DNA of 64,000 nt from Pseudomonas sp. NFACC02. Its GTDB lineage: Bacteria > Pseudomonadota > Gammaproteobacteria > Pseudomonadales > Pseudomonadaceae. Shown here one piece after another: positions 25,505 through 33,911 of this stretch. A program made the position numbers and the translations under genes. The notes under the pieces are model-generated. The model ran no database searches. It saw only the letters and a program-made list of their open reading frames with translations, and was not told the origin of the DNA. Each line of letters opens with the position of its first letter. Position 1 is the stretch's first letter. Where the stretch lies: assembly GCF_900110765.1 (NCBI RefSeq), contig NZ_FOEO01000020.1, forward strand, positions 21,506 to 85,505. The letters are read 5' to 3'.

Positions 25505-26527
25505 TCAGCGAAACTCGTTAAATGCATTGGTTGGCGGCGCAGTGGATTCACGCAGCACAATGCTTGGTGCAACAATCAGTTGCTGCACTGCGCTGTCGCC
25601 ACGGGTGGAAATCCGCTTGAGCAACACCTCGGCGGCGCGCTCGCCCAGTTGCAGTATTGACTGGCCCACAGTCGTCAGCGCCGGATAAACGTACTGACTC
25701 ATCTGGATGTCGTCGAAGCCGATGACCGAGAGATCGGCGGGCACACGGACATTGCGTTCCGCCGCTGCACGCAGGACTCCGATCCCCACCATATCGTTGG
25801 CGGCAAAGATTGCCGTCGGCCGATCATTCTCCAGCAACAGACCTGCCGCTCTGTAGCCGCTGGGCCCTGTGAAATCGCTCTCCACAACCCAACTGTCCGG
25901 TACCTCGATGCCGGCTTCCTGCATCGCCCGGTGATACCCGGCCAGACGCATGCGCGCAACGCTGGTTTCAGCCGGTCCGCTGATACAAGCGATGTGGCGA
26001 TGCCCCAGCCCCAGCAAATGCGAGGTGGCCAGGTAGGCGCCCAGCTCATGGTCGATACGGACACGATCGGCAGTGATGTTTTCCAGGTCGCGGTCGACGA
26101 TCACCATCGGCGTCCTGACGGAGGACAGGCTGTCGACCAGACTATCGCCGCCGCCCACCGACGACACGATCAAACCGTCCACCCGTTTCTCCAGCAACAC
26201 GCGCAAATAGTTGCGCTGTTTGTCCAGATTGTCGTCGGAGTTGCAGAGGATCACGCAGAACCCGTTACGCTCGCAGTAATCTTCGATGCCTCGAGCGAGC
26301 TCGGCAAAGTAAGGGTTAATGCCGTTGGGAATCAGCAACCCGATCGTCGCGGTGGATTTGGCTTTCAGGGAGCGCGCCACGGCACTGGGCACGTAATCCA
26401 GTTGCGCGATGGCGGCTTCCACTTTCTTACGCACTTCGTCGCTCACCGGCCGTGTTCTGTTCAGAACGTGCGACACCGTGGTGTACGAAATGCCAGCAAT
26501 GGCCGCCACATCTTTGATGGTGGCCAT
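25505..26527 (-). CDS. rbsR: LacI-family repressor of the ribose operon
   Basis: A 340-residue repressor with an N-terminal helix-turn-helix (MATIKDVAAIAGISYTTVSH, VLNRTRPVSDEVR), the hinge (AVARSLKAKSTATIGLL), and a periplasmic-binding-protein-like effector domain. It sits inside the operon between rbsC and rbsK, so it probably limits its own synthesis. The matching operator is the palindrome upstream of rbsB. Ribose as effector is inferred from context. Confidence 0.93.
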   Translation of the reverse strand: MATIKDVAAIAGISYTTVSHVLNRTRPVSDEVRKKVEAAIAQLDYVPSAVARSLKAKSTATIGLLIPNGINPYFAELARGIEDYCERNGFCVILCNSDDNLDKQRNYLRVLLEKRVDGLIVSSVGGGDSLVDSLSSVRTPMVIVDRDLENITADRVRIDHELGAYLATSHLLGLGHRHIACISGPAETSVARMRLAGYHRAMQEAGIEVPDSWVVESDFTGPSGYRAAGLLLENDRPTAIFAANDMVGIGVLRAAAERNVRVPADLSVIGFDDIQMSQYVYPALTTVGQSILQLGERAAEVLLKRISTRGDSAVQQLIVAPSIVLRESTAPPTNAFNEFR

Positions 26528-26528
26528 A

Positions 26529-27524
26529 TCAGCCGCGCCGCCGTGCGCGATGGCTGCGATAGGTGTCGAGAATGACCGCGATCACAATCACCGCTCCGGT
26601 GATGATCCGTTTGGTCGGCTCCGTTGCGCCGATCTGCGCAAGGCCTGCTGCGAGCACCGAGATGATCAGCACCCCGAAGAACGTGCTGATGACCGATCCA
26701 CGTCCGCCCATCAGGCTGGTACCGCCGATGACCACAGCAGCGATGACTTGCAGTTCCAGCCCGGACCCCGCATTCGGGTCGGCTGCTTCCAGCCTTGATA
26801 TCTGGAACAGTGCGGCAACACCTGCCAGCAGTCCCATAAGGGAAAACACCAGAATCTTGTAGGGTTTTGGATTGATCCCGGCCAGACGCACCGCTTCTTC
26901 ATTGGTGCCGATGCCGATCAGGTAGCGACCGAATACCGTACGTGTGAGCACCGCCTGAGCGGCGAAGATCACCAGCAGCGCGATGATGAACGATGGCGAG
27001 ATGCCGAAGGCAAACGGATTGGACAGCCAGGCAAATGAATCACCGATGTAGGCCGTGCGGGAATCGGTCAGCTGATACGCCACACCACGGGCCATCTCCA
27101 GCACGCCCAGCGAGACGATGAACGACGGTATACGCCACGCTACCGTGATCGAGCCGGTCAACGTACCCGCCGCCGTCGCGCAGACCATGCCCAGCAGCGC
27201 CGACGGGAACACGCCCCAGCCCCAACCGAGCATTGCCACGCTAACGGCGGACGCCGCCAGGGCCAGCACCGACCCCACCGACAGGTCAATCCCGCCGATG
27301 ATCAGGATGAACGTCATACCGACCGCCAGTACCATGAGATCAGGGATCTGGTTGGCCAGCGTGCTGAAGGTTTCATACGACAGGAAGTGATCGCTGAGCA
27401 GCGAGAACAGCACGATCATGGCGAGCAACGCGCCCGCCAGCCCCAGGTAGGTGCCGAGGCCGAAATAGTTACCGCTGCGCTTGCCGGGAGAAGGCAGCGC
27501 GGCCGAAGGAGTCGAGGTTTTCAT
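26529..27524 (-). CDS. rbsC: Ribose ABC transporter permease
   Basis: Inner-membrane channel of the ribose importer. The 331 residues have about ten hydrophobic spans and the family landmarks MTFILIIGGIDLSVGSVLAL and VIGGTSLMGGRGSV. The start at 27524 touches the rbsA stop, and the stop lies two bases from the rbsR start, so translation is coupled throughout. The basic C-terminus (RSHRARRRG) is cytoplasmic. Confidence 0.95.
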   Translation of the reverse strand: MKTSTPSAALPSPGKRSGNYFGLGTYLGLAGALLAMIVLFSLLSDHFLSYETFSTLANQIPDLMVLAVGMTFILIIGGIDLSVGSVLALAASAVSVAMLGWGWGVFPSALLGMVCATAAGTLTGSITVAWRIPSFIVSLGVLEMARGVAYQLTDSRTAYIGDSFAWLSNPFAFGISPSFIIALLVIFAAQAVLTRTVFGRYLIGIGTNEEAVRLAGINPKPYKILVFSLMGLLAGVAALFQISRLEAADPNAGSGLELQVIAAVVIGGTSLMGGRGSVISTFFGVLIISVLAAGLAQIGATEPTKRIITGAVIVIAVILDTYRSHRARRRG

Positions 27525-29074
27525 CAGTCGTTCCTGGGCGCTGCTTCAGACAGCAGCGCGTCACGTTTTTGGTAGCCGGCGAAGGCGGCAGCGAGCAGTT
27601 CGTCCTGTGTCCAGGTATCGCGCTCGAAGGTGTCGATCAGGCGACCGGCAGACAACACACCGATGCGGTCGCAGATCAGCATCAATTCGCGCAGATCACT
27701 GGAAACCACCACCAGCGCCCTGCCCTGACGGGTCAGTTCGCCCAGCAGCGCGTAGATATCGAATTTGGCCCCGACATCGATGCCGCGCGTCGGCTCGTCG
27801 AACAGCATCACCTGACAATCGCGCTCCAGCCATCGGCCAATCACGACCTTCTGCTGGTTGCCGCCGGACAGCTCCGACACCCGTTGTGTCGGGCTTGAAC
27901 TGCGAATCCGCATGGCGTCAACCTGACGTCGGGCCAAGGACATTTCGGCGGTGCCGTTGACGACGCCGGCATTGGAGATCGCGTCCATGTTACCCAGCGC
28001 GATGTTGGCGCTGATGGACTGCGACAAGAGCAGCCCCTCACCCTTGCGATCCTCGGTAATCAGGGCAATACCGTGGCTGACGGCATCGACAGGCGAGTTC
28101 ACACGCACTCGTTTCAACGGGCTGCCGACCTCAATGGAGCCGGTGTCTGCCGCATCCGCGCCGTAGATAAGGCGCAGGAGCTCGGTACGGCCCGCACCGA
28201 TCAATCCCGAAATACCGAAGATCTCGCCTGCGCGGACATCAAAAGACACATCGCGCACCTTATCGGCACGGCTCAAGCCTTTGACCGACAACGCCACGTT
28301 ACCGATCTGGCGCGGCCCCAGGTCGATCTGCTCGCCCAGTTCGCGGCCGACCATCAGGGTCACCAACTGCTCGCTGTCGTAGTTGGCCATGGCGTCCACA
28401 CACACCAGCTTGCCGTCCCGCAGCACGGCGATGCGTTGGGCGACGCGGGCCAGTTCCTCCAGGCGATGGGAGATGTAAACGATGGAGACGCCGCGGTCCT
28501 GCAGGCGAGTGATCTGCTCGAACAACATTTCCACTTCACGGGCCGTCAACATCGCGGTCGGCTCGTCGAGAATCAGAACGTGGCAATCGCCGATCAGGTT
28601 GCGAGCGATCTCGACCATCTGTTGATGACCAATGCCTAACTCACCGACCAATGTGTCCGGGTCGATGGCCTCAAGTCCGACCTGAGCCATGGCCTTGACG
28701 GCGTCGTCGCGCAATTTTTTACGATTGATGAAACCAGCGCGGCTGGGCAGGTTGTCGAGAAACAGGTTCTCCGCCACCGACAACGTCGGCAGCAGGTTCA
28801 ACTCCTGCATGACCATCCGCACGCCCAGCTTTTCAGCCTGGGTGCGACTCGTCGGTTGATAGGCCTGCCCCTGAAACTGCATCTGGCCGGTGGTGGGTGT
28901 CACCAATCCGCCGATGATTTTGGACAAGGTGCTTTTTCCCGCACCGTTCTCCCCGGTCAGCGCCAACACTTCGCCACGCATCAGCGTCAGGTCGATGTCT
29001 GCGAGAACAGGTTGGGCGTAGGTTTTGCCGATGCCACTGACAGATAGAACAGCGGCCTGAGCAGACGCTGACAT
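27524..29074 (-). CDS. rbsA: Ribose ABC transporter ATP-binding protein
   Basis: A 516-residue double ATPase of the sugar-importer group. The first half has Walker A GENGAGKS at 41-48 and a degenerate signature IGHQQMVEIARN; the second has GLIGAGRTELLRLIYG and LSGGNQQKVVIGRWL followed by a Walker B region (LFDEPTRGIDVG). I use ATG 29074, which has GGAGAG upstream; a GTG four codons earlier is in frame. It lies 64 bases after rbsB. Confidence 0.96.
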   Translation of the reverse strand: MSASAQAAVLSVSGIGKTYAQPVLADIDLTLMRGEVLALTGENGAGKSTLSKIIGGLVTPTTGQMQFQGQAYQPTSRTQAEKLGVRMVMQELNLLPTLSVAENLFLDNLPSRAGFINRKKLRDDAVKAMAQVGLEAIDPDTLVGELGIGHQQMVEIARNLIGDCHVLILDEPTAMLTAREVEMLFEQITRLQDRGVSIVYISHRLEELARVAQRIAVLRDGKLVCVDAMANYDSEQLVTLMVGRELGEQIDLGPRQIGNVALSVKGLSRADKVRDVSFDVRAGEIFGISGLIGAGRTELLRLIYGADAADTGSIEVGSPLKRVRVNSPVDAVSHGIALITEDRKGEGLLLSQSISANIALGNMDAISNAGVVNGTAEMSLARRQVDAMRIRSSSPTQRVSELSGGNQQKVVIGRWLERDCQVMLFDEPTRGIDVGAKFDIYALLGELTRQGRALVVVSSDLRELMLICDRIGVLSAGRLIDTFERDTWTQDELLAAAFAGYQKRDALLSEAAPRND

Positions 29075-29138
29075 AACGCTCTCCACGCGCCTGCCCTTGC
29101 GGGCAGGCGGTCTATACGGTTTTTGTAGCCAAAGGGAC

Positions 29139-30098
29139 TTATTGCGGCTTGGTGACCAGCTCGACCGGGGTCTCGATCACACCGTCCTTGATGTCGAGCT
29201 TCTCGCCCTTGACCATTTTCAGAGCGGTATCGATACCGAACACAGCCTGCCGAGCGGCAAACTGGTCAGCGGTCGCGAGGATTCGACCGTCCTTGAGCAT
29301 GGGCTTGATCGCGTTGATGTTGTCGTAACCGACGATTTGCACCTTGCCAGTCTTGCCCGCTGCACGGACAGCCGACACAGCCCCCAGCGCCATGCTGTCG
29401 TTACCGGCCAGCAAGGCTTTCAGGTTCGGGTATTCGTTGAGCATGGCCGACGCAACGGCGTTGCCCTTGTCGATTTCCCAGTTACCCGACTGCGTGGAGA
29501 CGATCTTCATCTGCGCAGCATCCATCGCGTCTTTGAAACCCGCGGTACGCTGCTGAGCGTTTGTCGTGGTCGGCACGCCTTCGATGATCCCGACCTGATC
29601 GCCCGCAGTCAGTTGCTTGGCCAGGTAGTCGCCCACCAGCTTGGCGCCCTTACGGTTGTTCGGGCCTACGAAAGGCACTTCCATGCCCTTGCTTTTCAAG
29701 ACGTCGGCGTCGAGCTGGTTGTCGATGTTGACGACTTTGATTCCCGCGTCCTGCGCCTTCTTGAGCACGGAGGCCAACGCTTTGGAGTCTGCAGGTGCAA
29801 TCACCAACGCGTCGACTTTCTTGACGATCATCTGGTTGACGATATCAATTTGCGCGGCGGTGTCCGATTCATTCTTGATGCCGTTGGAGATCAGATCAAA
29901 ATCAGCAGCGTGGTCTTTTTGATAGGCCTTGGCGCCGTCTTCCATGGTCAGGAAAAATTCGTTGGCGAGGGACTTCATCACCAGCGCGACCGTAGGTTTC
30001 TTCGCGTCGTCGGCGTAAGCAGAAGAGAGAGGGAGGGTTACAGCACTTGCGGTGAGCATGGCAACAGCAAGAAGACGTGCAGCGAATGGCAGCTTCAT
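29139..30098 (-). CDS. rbsB: Ribose-binding periplasmic protein
   Basis: Captures ribose in the periplasm and delivers it to RbsC. The 319 residues begin with a signal peptide (cleavage near SSAYA, about 29) and show the two-lobe fold of this family (KPTVALVMKSLANEFF, DALVIAPADSKALASVL, VNIDNQLDAD, ALLAGNDSMALGAVSAVRAA). It is the first gene of the operon, downstream of the LacI-type operator. A true high-level product is expected. Confidence 0.96.
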   Translation of the reverse strand: MKLPFAARLLAVAMLTASAVTLPLSSAYADDAKKPTVALVMKSLANEFFLTMEDGAKAYQKDHAADFDLISNGIKNESDTAAQIDIVNQMIVKKVDALVIAPADSKALASVLKKAQDAGIKVVNIDNQLDADVLKSKGMEVPFVGPNNRKGAKLVGDYLAKQLTAGDQVGIIEGVPTTTNAQQRTAGFKDAMDAAQMKIVSTQSGNWEIDKGNAVASAMLNEYPNLKALLAGNDSMALGAVSAVRAAGKTGKVQIVGYDNINAIKPMLKDGRILATADQFAARQAVFGIDTALKMVKGEKLDIKDGVIETPVELVTKPQ

Positions 30099-30170
30099 GG
30101 AATCACTCCGACATTTATGATTATTTTATCGGCACCGGATGCGGGTCGAGCGGCACAGGCTTCGGCCAAT

Positions 30171-30184
30171 CGCAAACGTTTGCG
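30171..30184. promoter_or_regulatory. RbsR operator upstream of rbsB
   Basis: CGCAAACGTTTGCG is a perfect 14-bp palindrome with the central CG typical of LacI-family operators and close to the E. coli RbsR and PurR sites. It lies about 75 bases upstream of the rbsB start. Confidence 0.8.
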
Positions 30185-30383
30185 TGGGTGAAACTATGAG
30201 AATCGCCGCACCATTTGTCAACAACGTAATCGCTGCGCGTTGGCCCGTGCGAAATGGCTCGCTTTTATCTCGCAGCAAAGGGCAGGTTTTCGAGAAACGC
30301 AAAGACGTCTCAGCCATGACTGAGTGACAGTCGCGTTCATTAAAGGGGGTTCCGGGAGTACTGAAATCAACCCGGCGCGAGGA

Positions 30384-30416
30384 AGAGGAGCCTGATCGAT
30401 TCGATCAGGCTCCTCT
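30384..30416 (-). terminator. Hairpin terminator after the YgdI/YgdR gene
   Basis: A perfect 15-bp stem (AGAGGAGCCTGATCG and complement) with a three-base loop directly downstream of the stop at 30423. The T content after it is low on the minus strand. Confidence 0.65.
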
Positions 30417-30422
30417 TTGATT

Positions 30423-30647
30423 TCAGTCTTCTTCTTTAACCGTTGCCACCTCGTCCGCACGCACCCTGATGGTCTTTCCAGAGATGTCCTCGAACTCGTA
30501 AAACCCGTCCTTGCTTTTGGTCTTCGGCGCATCTTTGGTGACGTATTGAGTGCCGTTTTGCAGCGTCACCACCGTCGACGTCGAGCACCCGGCCAGCAGC
30601 GCGCAGCAGACCCATGCAACAGGTAATCCCAACGCTTTGATGTTCAT
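30423..30647 (-). CDS. YgdI/YgdR-family lipoprotein
   Basis: A 74-residue lipoprotein: signal peptide with lipobox CALLAGC (Cys 21), then the SH3-like YgdI/YgdR (DUF903) domain: VVTLQNGTQYVTKDAPKTK, GFYEFEDISGKTIRVRADEV. Members attach to the outer membrane, role unknown. It stands alone with its own terminator, opposite to the ribose operon leader. Confidence 0.88.
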   Translation of the reverse strand: MNIKALGLPVAWVCCALLAGCSTSTVVTLQNGTQYVTKDAPKTKSKDGFYEFEDISGKTIRVRADEVATVKEED

Positions 30648-30817
30648 AAAAACTCCTGGTTTCTTTGGCCATTGCGAACTGAATCGCTGACACAGGATCT
30701 GATCGACTCGATCGACTTTGGTTCGCGAATGAAATAGGCGTAGGAAGAATCAAGGAGGTTAGGTGCGAACGCCGATTACCCCTACTCCGATCTTGCGAAA
30801 CGTCCCACAGTGAAATA

Positions 30818-30833
30818 CTGTATGCACATACAG
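30818..30833. promoter_or_regulatory. LexA box upstream of the DUF1654 gene
   Basis: CTGTATGCACATACAG matches the LexA consensus CTGT-N8-ACAG with AT-rich centre and full dyad symmetry at the outer six positions. It lies 22 bases before the start codon, so bound LexA would cover the promoter. Confidence 0.8.
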
Positions 30834-30855
30834 CAAAAAACAAAGGATACCTTTC

Positions 30856-31107
30856 GTGTCTAAACATTCCGCTTCAGCCGCTGAATTGCCGGGCGCCTAC
30901 GAACGCCTGGGCATTCGTATTCAAAAGATCATCAATTCGCCTACTGCGCAGAAGTCCCGCGCCGCGTTGATCTTTCGTCTGCCTGACGAGCAGGAGGATG
31001 ACTGGAGTCAGTTGCTGGAAGAGATCGCCGAAAACGACAACGTCACCCTCGCCTACCGGGATGACGGCGGCGTACAGATCTTCTGGACCGTGCCCAAGGA
31101 GGACTGA
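30856..31107 (+). CDS. DUF1654 protein, SOS-regulated
   Basis: An 83-residue soluble protein that is almost entirely the Pseudomonas DUF1654 domain (YERLGIRIQKIINSPTAQKS, ALIFRLPDE, then VTLAYRDDGGVQIFW). Function unknown. AAAGGATACC precedes the start. The LexA box in its promoter implies induction by DNA damage. It lies 101 bases before a secreted nuclease gene on the same strand. Confidence 0.9.
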   Translation: MSKHSASAAELPGAYERLGIRIQKIINSPTAQKSRAALIFRLPDEQEDDWSQLLEEIAENDNVTLAYRDDGGVQIFWTVPKED

Positions 31108-31208
31108 CCCACATCGCGTTTGAACCCGAATCGACACCCCGCAGCCCTTCCCGCGAGTCAAATGCGCCTGGCTCGCCACTGCTTCAATCAGCCCGTAGTT
31201 GGAAAACA

Positions 31209-32273
31209 ATGCTCAGATTTTTTGTTTCGTTGCTGTTGACCCTTTCTTTCCTGCAAAACGCTTCAGCCGACGTCACCATCGGCACCTGGAATCTGGAGCA
31301 CCTGAGTGTGCGGCCAAACAAGGATTTTCAAGGCATTGCCAGGGTCGCGCAAAAAGTCGATTTTCTCGCCGTTCAGGAATTGATGAACGAAGACGCACTG
31401 CAAGCCTTGGCCAGAGAGTTGAGCCGGCAGACCGGCAAGCACTGGAGTTCGATGGCCTCACACGCAGTTGGCCGATCGTCTTACAAAGAGATGTATGGTT
31501 TTGTATGGCGTGATGACGTGATTGCCTATGAAGACGGCGCCGTCACCTACCTTGACCGCAACGACACCTTTGAACGCGAACCGTATTCCGCACGCTTCAA
31601 ATCGCTTAAGGACGGCACCACGTTCGTCGTAGCCACGGTGCATATTCTGTACGGAAAGAGCCAGTCTGACCGCGCCTCGGAAATCACCGCGCTCTCCAGC
31701 TACTGGACCTGGCTGAAAGACACCTACCCCGGCAACAACCCGATCATGCTGATGGGCGACTTCAATACGCCCCCGAATTCGCCTGCGTGGGACAATCTGG
31801 ATGCCAGCGCCAGGCCCTTGGTGCTGAATGGCGCGAGCACACTGTCGACCACCGATGGAAAATTCTCCAATCTTTACGACAACATCTTTGTCAGCAAGGA
31901 TTCGACGATCAGGGTCAACAGTGTTCAGGTGTTCAATTACCCCAAATACCTGTCGATGACCCACGCGCAGGGACGCAACAGCGTGTCCGATCATGCGCCG
32001 ATTTTCCTCAGCGCCGATTTCAGTGGCGGCAGCCGGTCCACGGCCTCCACGAAAGCTGAAACACCGCGGCCCAATCCAATGGAATCCACGACCGCCAGAG
32101 TCGACAGCGCAAAGCATCTGACGCTGGCGATTCGTGGCAACAAGAAAACCATGATTTACCACCGCCCGGACTGCCCGTCCTACAACGCGGTGTCAGAGAA
32201 GAATCGGGTGGAATTCGACAACGCTGCCGCCGCTGAAGCGCAGCATTATCACCTGGCTGGCAACTGCCACTGA
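31209..32273 (+). CDS. Secreted endonuclease/exonuclease/phosphatase-family protein with Ada-like zinc domain
   Basis: A 354-residue exported phosphodiesterase of the DNase-I fold. Signal peptide to about residue 20; catalytic motifs GTWNLE (Asn 28), QEL (Glu 57), VHILYG (His 145), GDFNTPP (Asp 184, Asn 186) and SDHAPIF (Asp 261, His 262) are intact. Residues about 312-353 (TMIYHRPDCPSYNAVSEKNR with a final GNCH) resemble the metal-binding domain of Ada, with Cys 322 and Cys 353. Substrate may be extracellular DNA or a phospholipid; not decidable from sequence. Confidence 0.85.
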   Translation: MLRFFVSLLLTLSFLQNASADVTIGTWNLEHLSVRPNKDFQGIARVAQKVDFLAVQELMNEDALQALARELSRQTGKHWSSMASHAVGRSSYKEMYGFVWRDDVIAYEDGAVTYLDRNDTFEREPYSARFKSLKDGTTFVVATVHILYGKSQSDRASEITALSSYWTWLKDTYPGNNPIMLMGDFNTPPNSPAWDNLDASARPLVLNGASTLSTTDGKFSNLYDNIFVSKDSTIRVNSVQVFNYPKYLSMTHAQGRNSVSDHAPIFLSADFSGGSRSTASTKAETPRPNPMESTTARVDSAKHLTLAIRGNKKTMIYHRPDCPSYNAVSEKNRVEFDNAAAAEAQHYHLAGNCH

Positions 32274-32349
32274 TCACACCAGCCTGACCCGCTGGAACCC
32301 TCCGCTCAGGAGGCGCCTGTACCCGGCGACCTGAGCGGACATACCCCGC

Positions 32350-32679
32350 CTACTTGCGCGCCAGTTCGTGCTGGATACAGCCGTCGTAATACGTCTGCTT
32401 CACCGCAGCAGGTTTCAGACGCGAAGGACTCTTATAGGTTTGCTCGGTAATTCCCACGGCCATCTTCTGCATCCACGGTTTGGAAAACTTGCGGGCCTGC
32501 AGCTTCTTTCGCGCGCTGTACAACGTCGTGCCGGAAAGCTTGGATTGCTGTGCGGTACTCGCCATGCCGGCGCCCCATTTGCAGACTTCCAGATCATGCT
32601 TGTCGATGCTCCGTGCCTCGGTGGGCAGTGCCGTCACCATCAACATGAATGCCGCCATGCTTAAACCCACTCTATGCAT
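32350..32679 (-). CDS. Periplasmic hypothetical protein, 109 residues
   Basis: GAGGGTGT precedes the ATG at 32679. A signal peptide (MAAFMLMVTALPTEA) is followed by a basic mature part with two Cys (LEVCKWGAGMAS; YYDGCIQHEL). The 50 codons further upstream in frame are not convincing. The protein looks like other small exported Pseudomonas proteins; no family is recalled. It converges with the nuclease gene. Confidence 0.7.
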   Translation of the reverse strand: MHRVGLSMAAFMLMVTALPTEARSIDKHDLEVCKWGAGMASTAQQSKLSGTTLYSARKKLQARKFSKPWMQKMAVGITEQTYKSPSRLKPAAVKQTYYDGCIQHELARK

Positions 32680-33161
32680 ACACCCTCGCCCCGGAATTGC
32701 CTGAAAAGAAACGGATTTTTTCAGAAAAATGGAAACACGCGGGCCATCAAATTGCCCTTTCGCCACGAATTGTTGCGCAGAGGCTGGCACGCGCCAACCA
32801 CCCGAAGCATTCGTCGGTTCTGTATCCAAAAACGTGCAAATTCGAAGGTGTCACGCCTTGGCGACCTGACGCCCCTATCCAAACAGATATGGCCCGTTGC
32901 CGCTGATCGGCGAACGGTTCAAAAGGCCATCAAAGAATGCAATTCTCCGCCAGTCGGTAGCACTGACCAGCATGCGCAGGCTACTCGTCTCAGGCAGAGA
33001 AAACGCACCACGATCAGGGCCTCCTGCAGTAATGGCACGCCTGTATCGGTCTCGAAATGAAGTGAAAGCACCGTCGATGCATTCGGCGATCATGCTTTCA
33101 GGTACACGGGGAAGTACTCACATTCAGCGGGACGTGCACAACGTCCAAGGGGCCAAAGACG
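32680..33161. other. Intergenic stretch without a supported gene
   Basis: Contains short overlapping frames on both strands (for example 32875-33093 minus and 32897-33169 plus), none with a ribosome site or recognisable sequence. It carries the promoter for the gene at 33162. Confidence 0.5.
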
Positions 33162-33386
33162 ATGAATGATTCCAAGGATTTTGAAATTCATTACCAGTTT
33201 AAGGGCGAACCCCGGCATTTTTCCCACCAAGCCACGCACCTGTGCGAGAGCGAAGCGCTTCACTTCGCCACGCTGCACGCGGGCGTCGGTACTCTCAATG
33301 GCAGTGTCGCAGCAGGCCCCTTCCGTTTGGCCATGCTCAACGCCGAAGGGCTCGGTGTGACCCAGGTCCAATGGAAACGCATGTAA
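33162..33386 (+). CDS. Hypothetical protein, possibly DUF6555-like, 74 residues
   Basis: AAGGGG lies upstream of the ATG at 33162. The product starts MNDSKDFEIHYQFKGEPRHF and ends with LGVTQVQWKRM, with a His/Ala-rich helix between (SEALHFATLHAGVG). This arrangement of a start strand, one helix and a final Trp strand resembles the DUF6555 small proteins of Pseudomonas, but the match is from memory and weak. Soluble. Confidence 0.6.
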   Translation: MNDSKDFEIHYQFKGEPRHFSHQATHLCESEALHFATLHAGVGTLNGSVAAGPFRLAMLNAEGLGVTQVQWKRM

Positions 33387-33464
33387 AAAAGATCCAAACC
33401 ATCCTCTTATCCAGCGGTCGGTATTTACAAGCAGCGCTCATAAAACCAGCAAAGCGAGGGAAAT

Positions 33465-33719
33465 ATGACCATTGATAACGCGCTCAAGAAAGAAGTCCTG
33501 ACCCGGTTGTTGCACGCGCATCCAGCAGGACTGGGCAAAGAGGTTCTGGATAACTACAGGGGGGAACACGCCGTCGCGGATACGCTGGAGGAACTGCAAA
33601 AAGCAGGGCTTATCCATGACGGATGCGTCGACATTCCCGAGAAGGGCGAACGCACCCTGAAGTACCCGGTGAAGCTGAGCTCCGCGGGCGTTGAAGCAGC
33701 CAAGCAGCTAGGGGGTTAA
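33465..33719 (+). CDS. Hypothetical protein, winged-helix-like, 84 residues
   Basis: GAGGGAAAT precedes the ATG at 33465. The pattern KKEVLTRLLHAHPAGLGKEV, TLEELQKAGLIHDG and then a strand pair ending YPVKLSSAGVEAAKQL reads like a small winged helix, where the final part resembles the wing and last helix of MarR-type domains. DNA binding is inference only. It ends in a strong terminator. Confidence 0.65.
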   Translation: MTIDNALKKEVLTRLLHAHPAGLGKEVLDNYRGEHAVADTLEELQKAGLIHDGCVDIPEKGERTLKYPVKLSSAGVEAAKQLGG

Positions 33720-33731
33720 AAAGACGCTCAC

Positions 33732-33759
33732 AAAAAAACCGGCTTCGGCCGGTTTTTTT
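33732..33759. terminator. Bidirectional Rho-independent terminator
   Basis: ACCGGC-TTC-GGCCGGT type hairpin with seven A before and seven T after, so it works on both strands between the gene at 33465 and map. Confidence 0.92.
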
Positions 33760-33911
33760 CAGAGTGGTGTTCTCCCCTAGTGCTGCCGATCTGATCATCC
33801 TTGAGCCGGTCAGATGGCAACACCACAGGGGAACGAGAAGGAGCCTACAAGGTGGGTCGGCACTTGGTCACGCCCGCAATTGTGACTTTATTCGTCCGAA
33901 TGTGACTGCCC

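Noticed and set aside
32875..33093. 72-codon minus-strand frame
   Set aside because: No ribosome site, no recognisable sequence, overlapped by an equally poor frame on the other strand.
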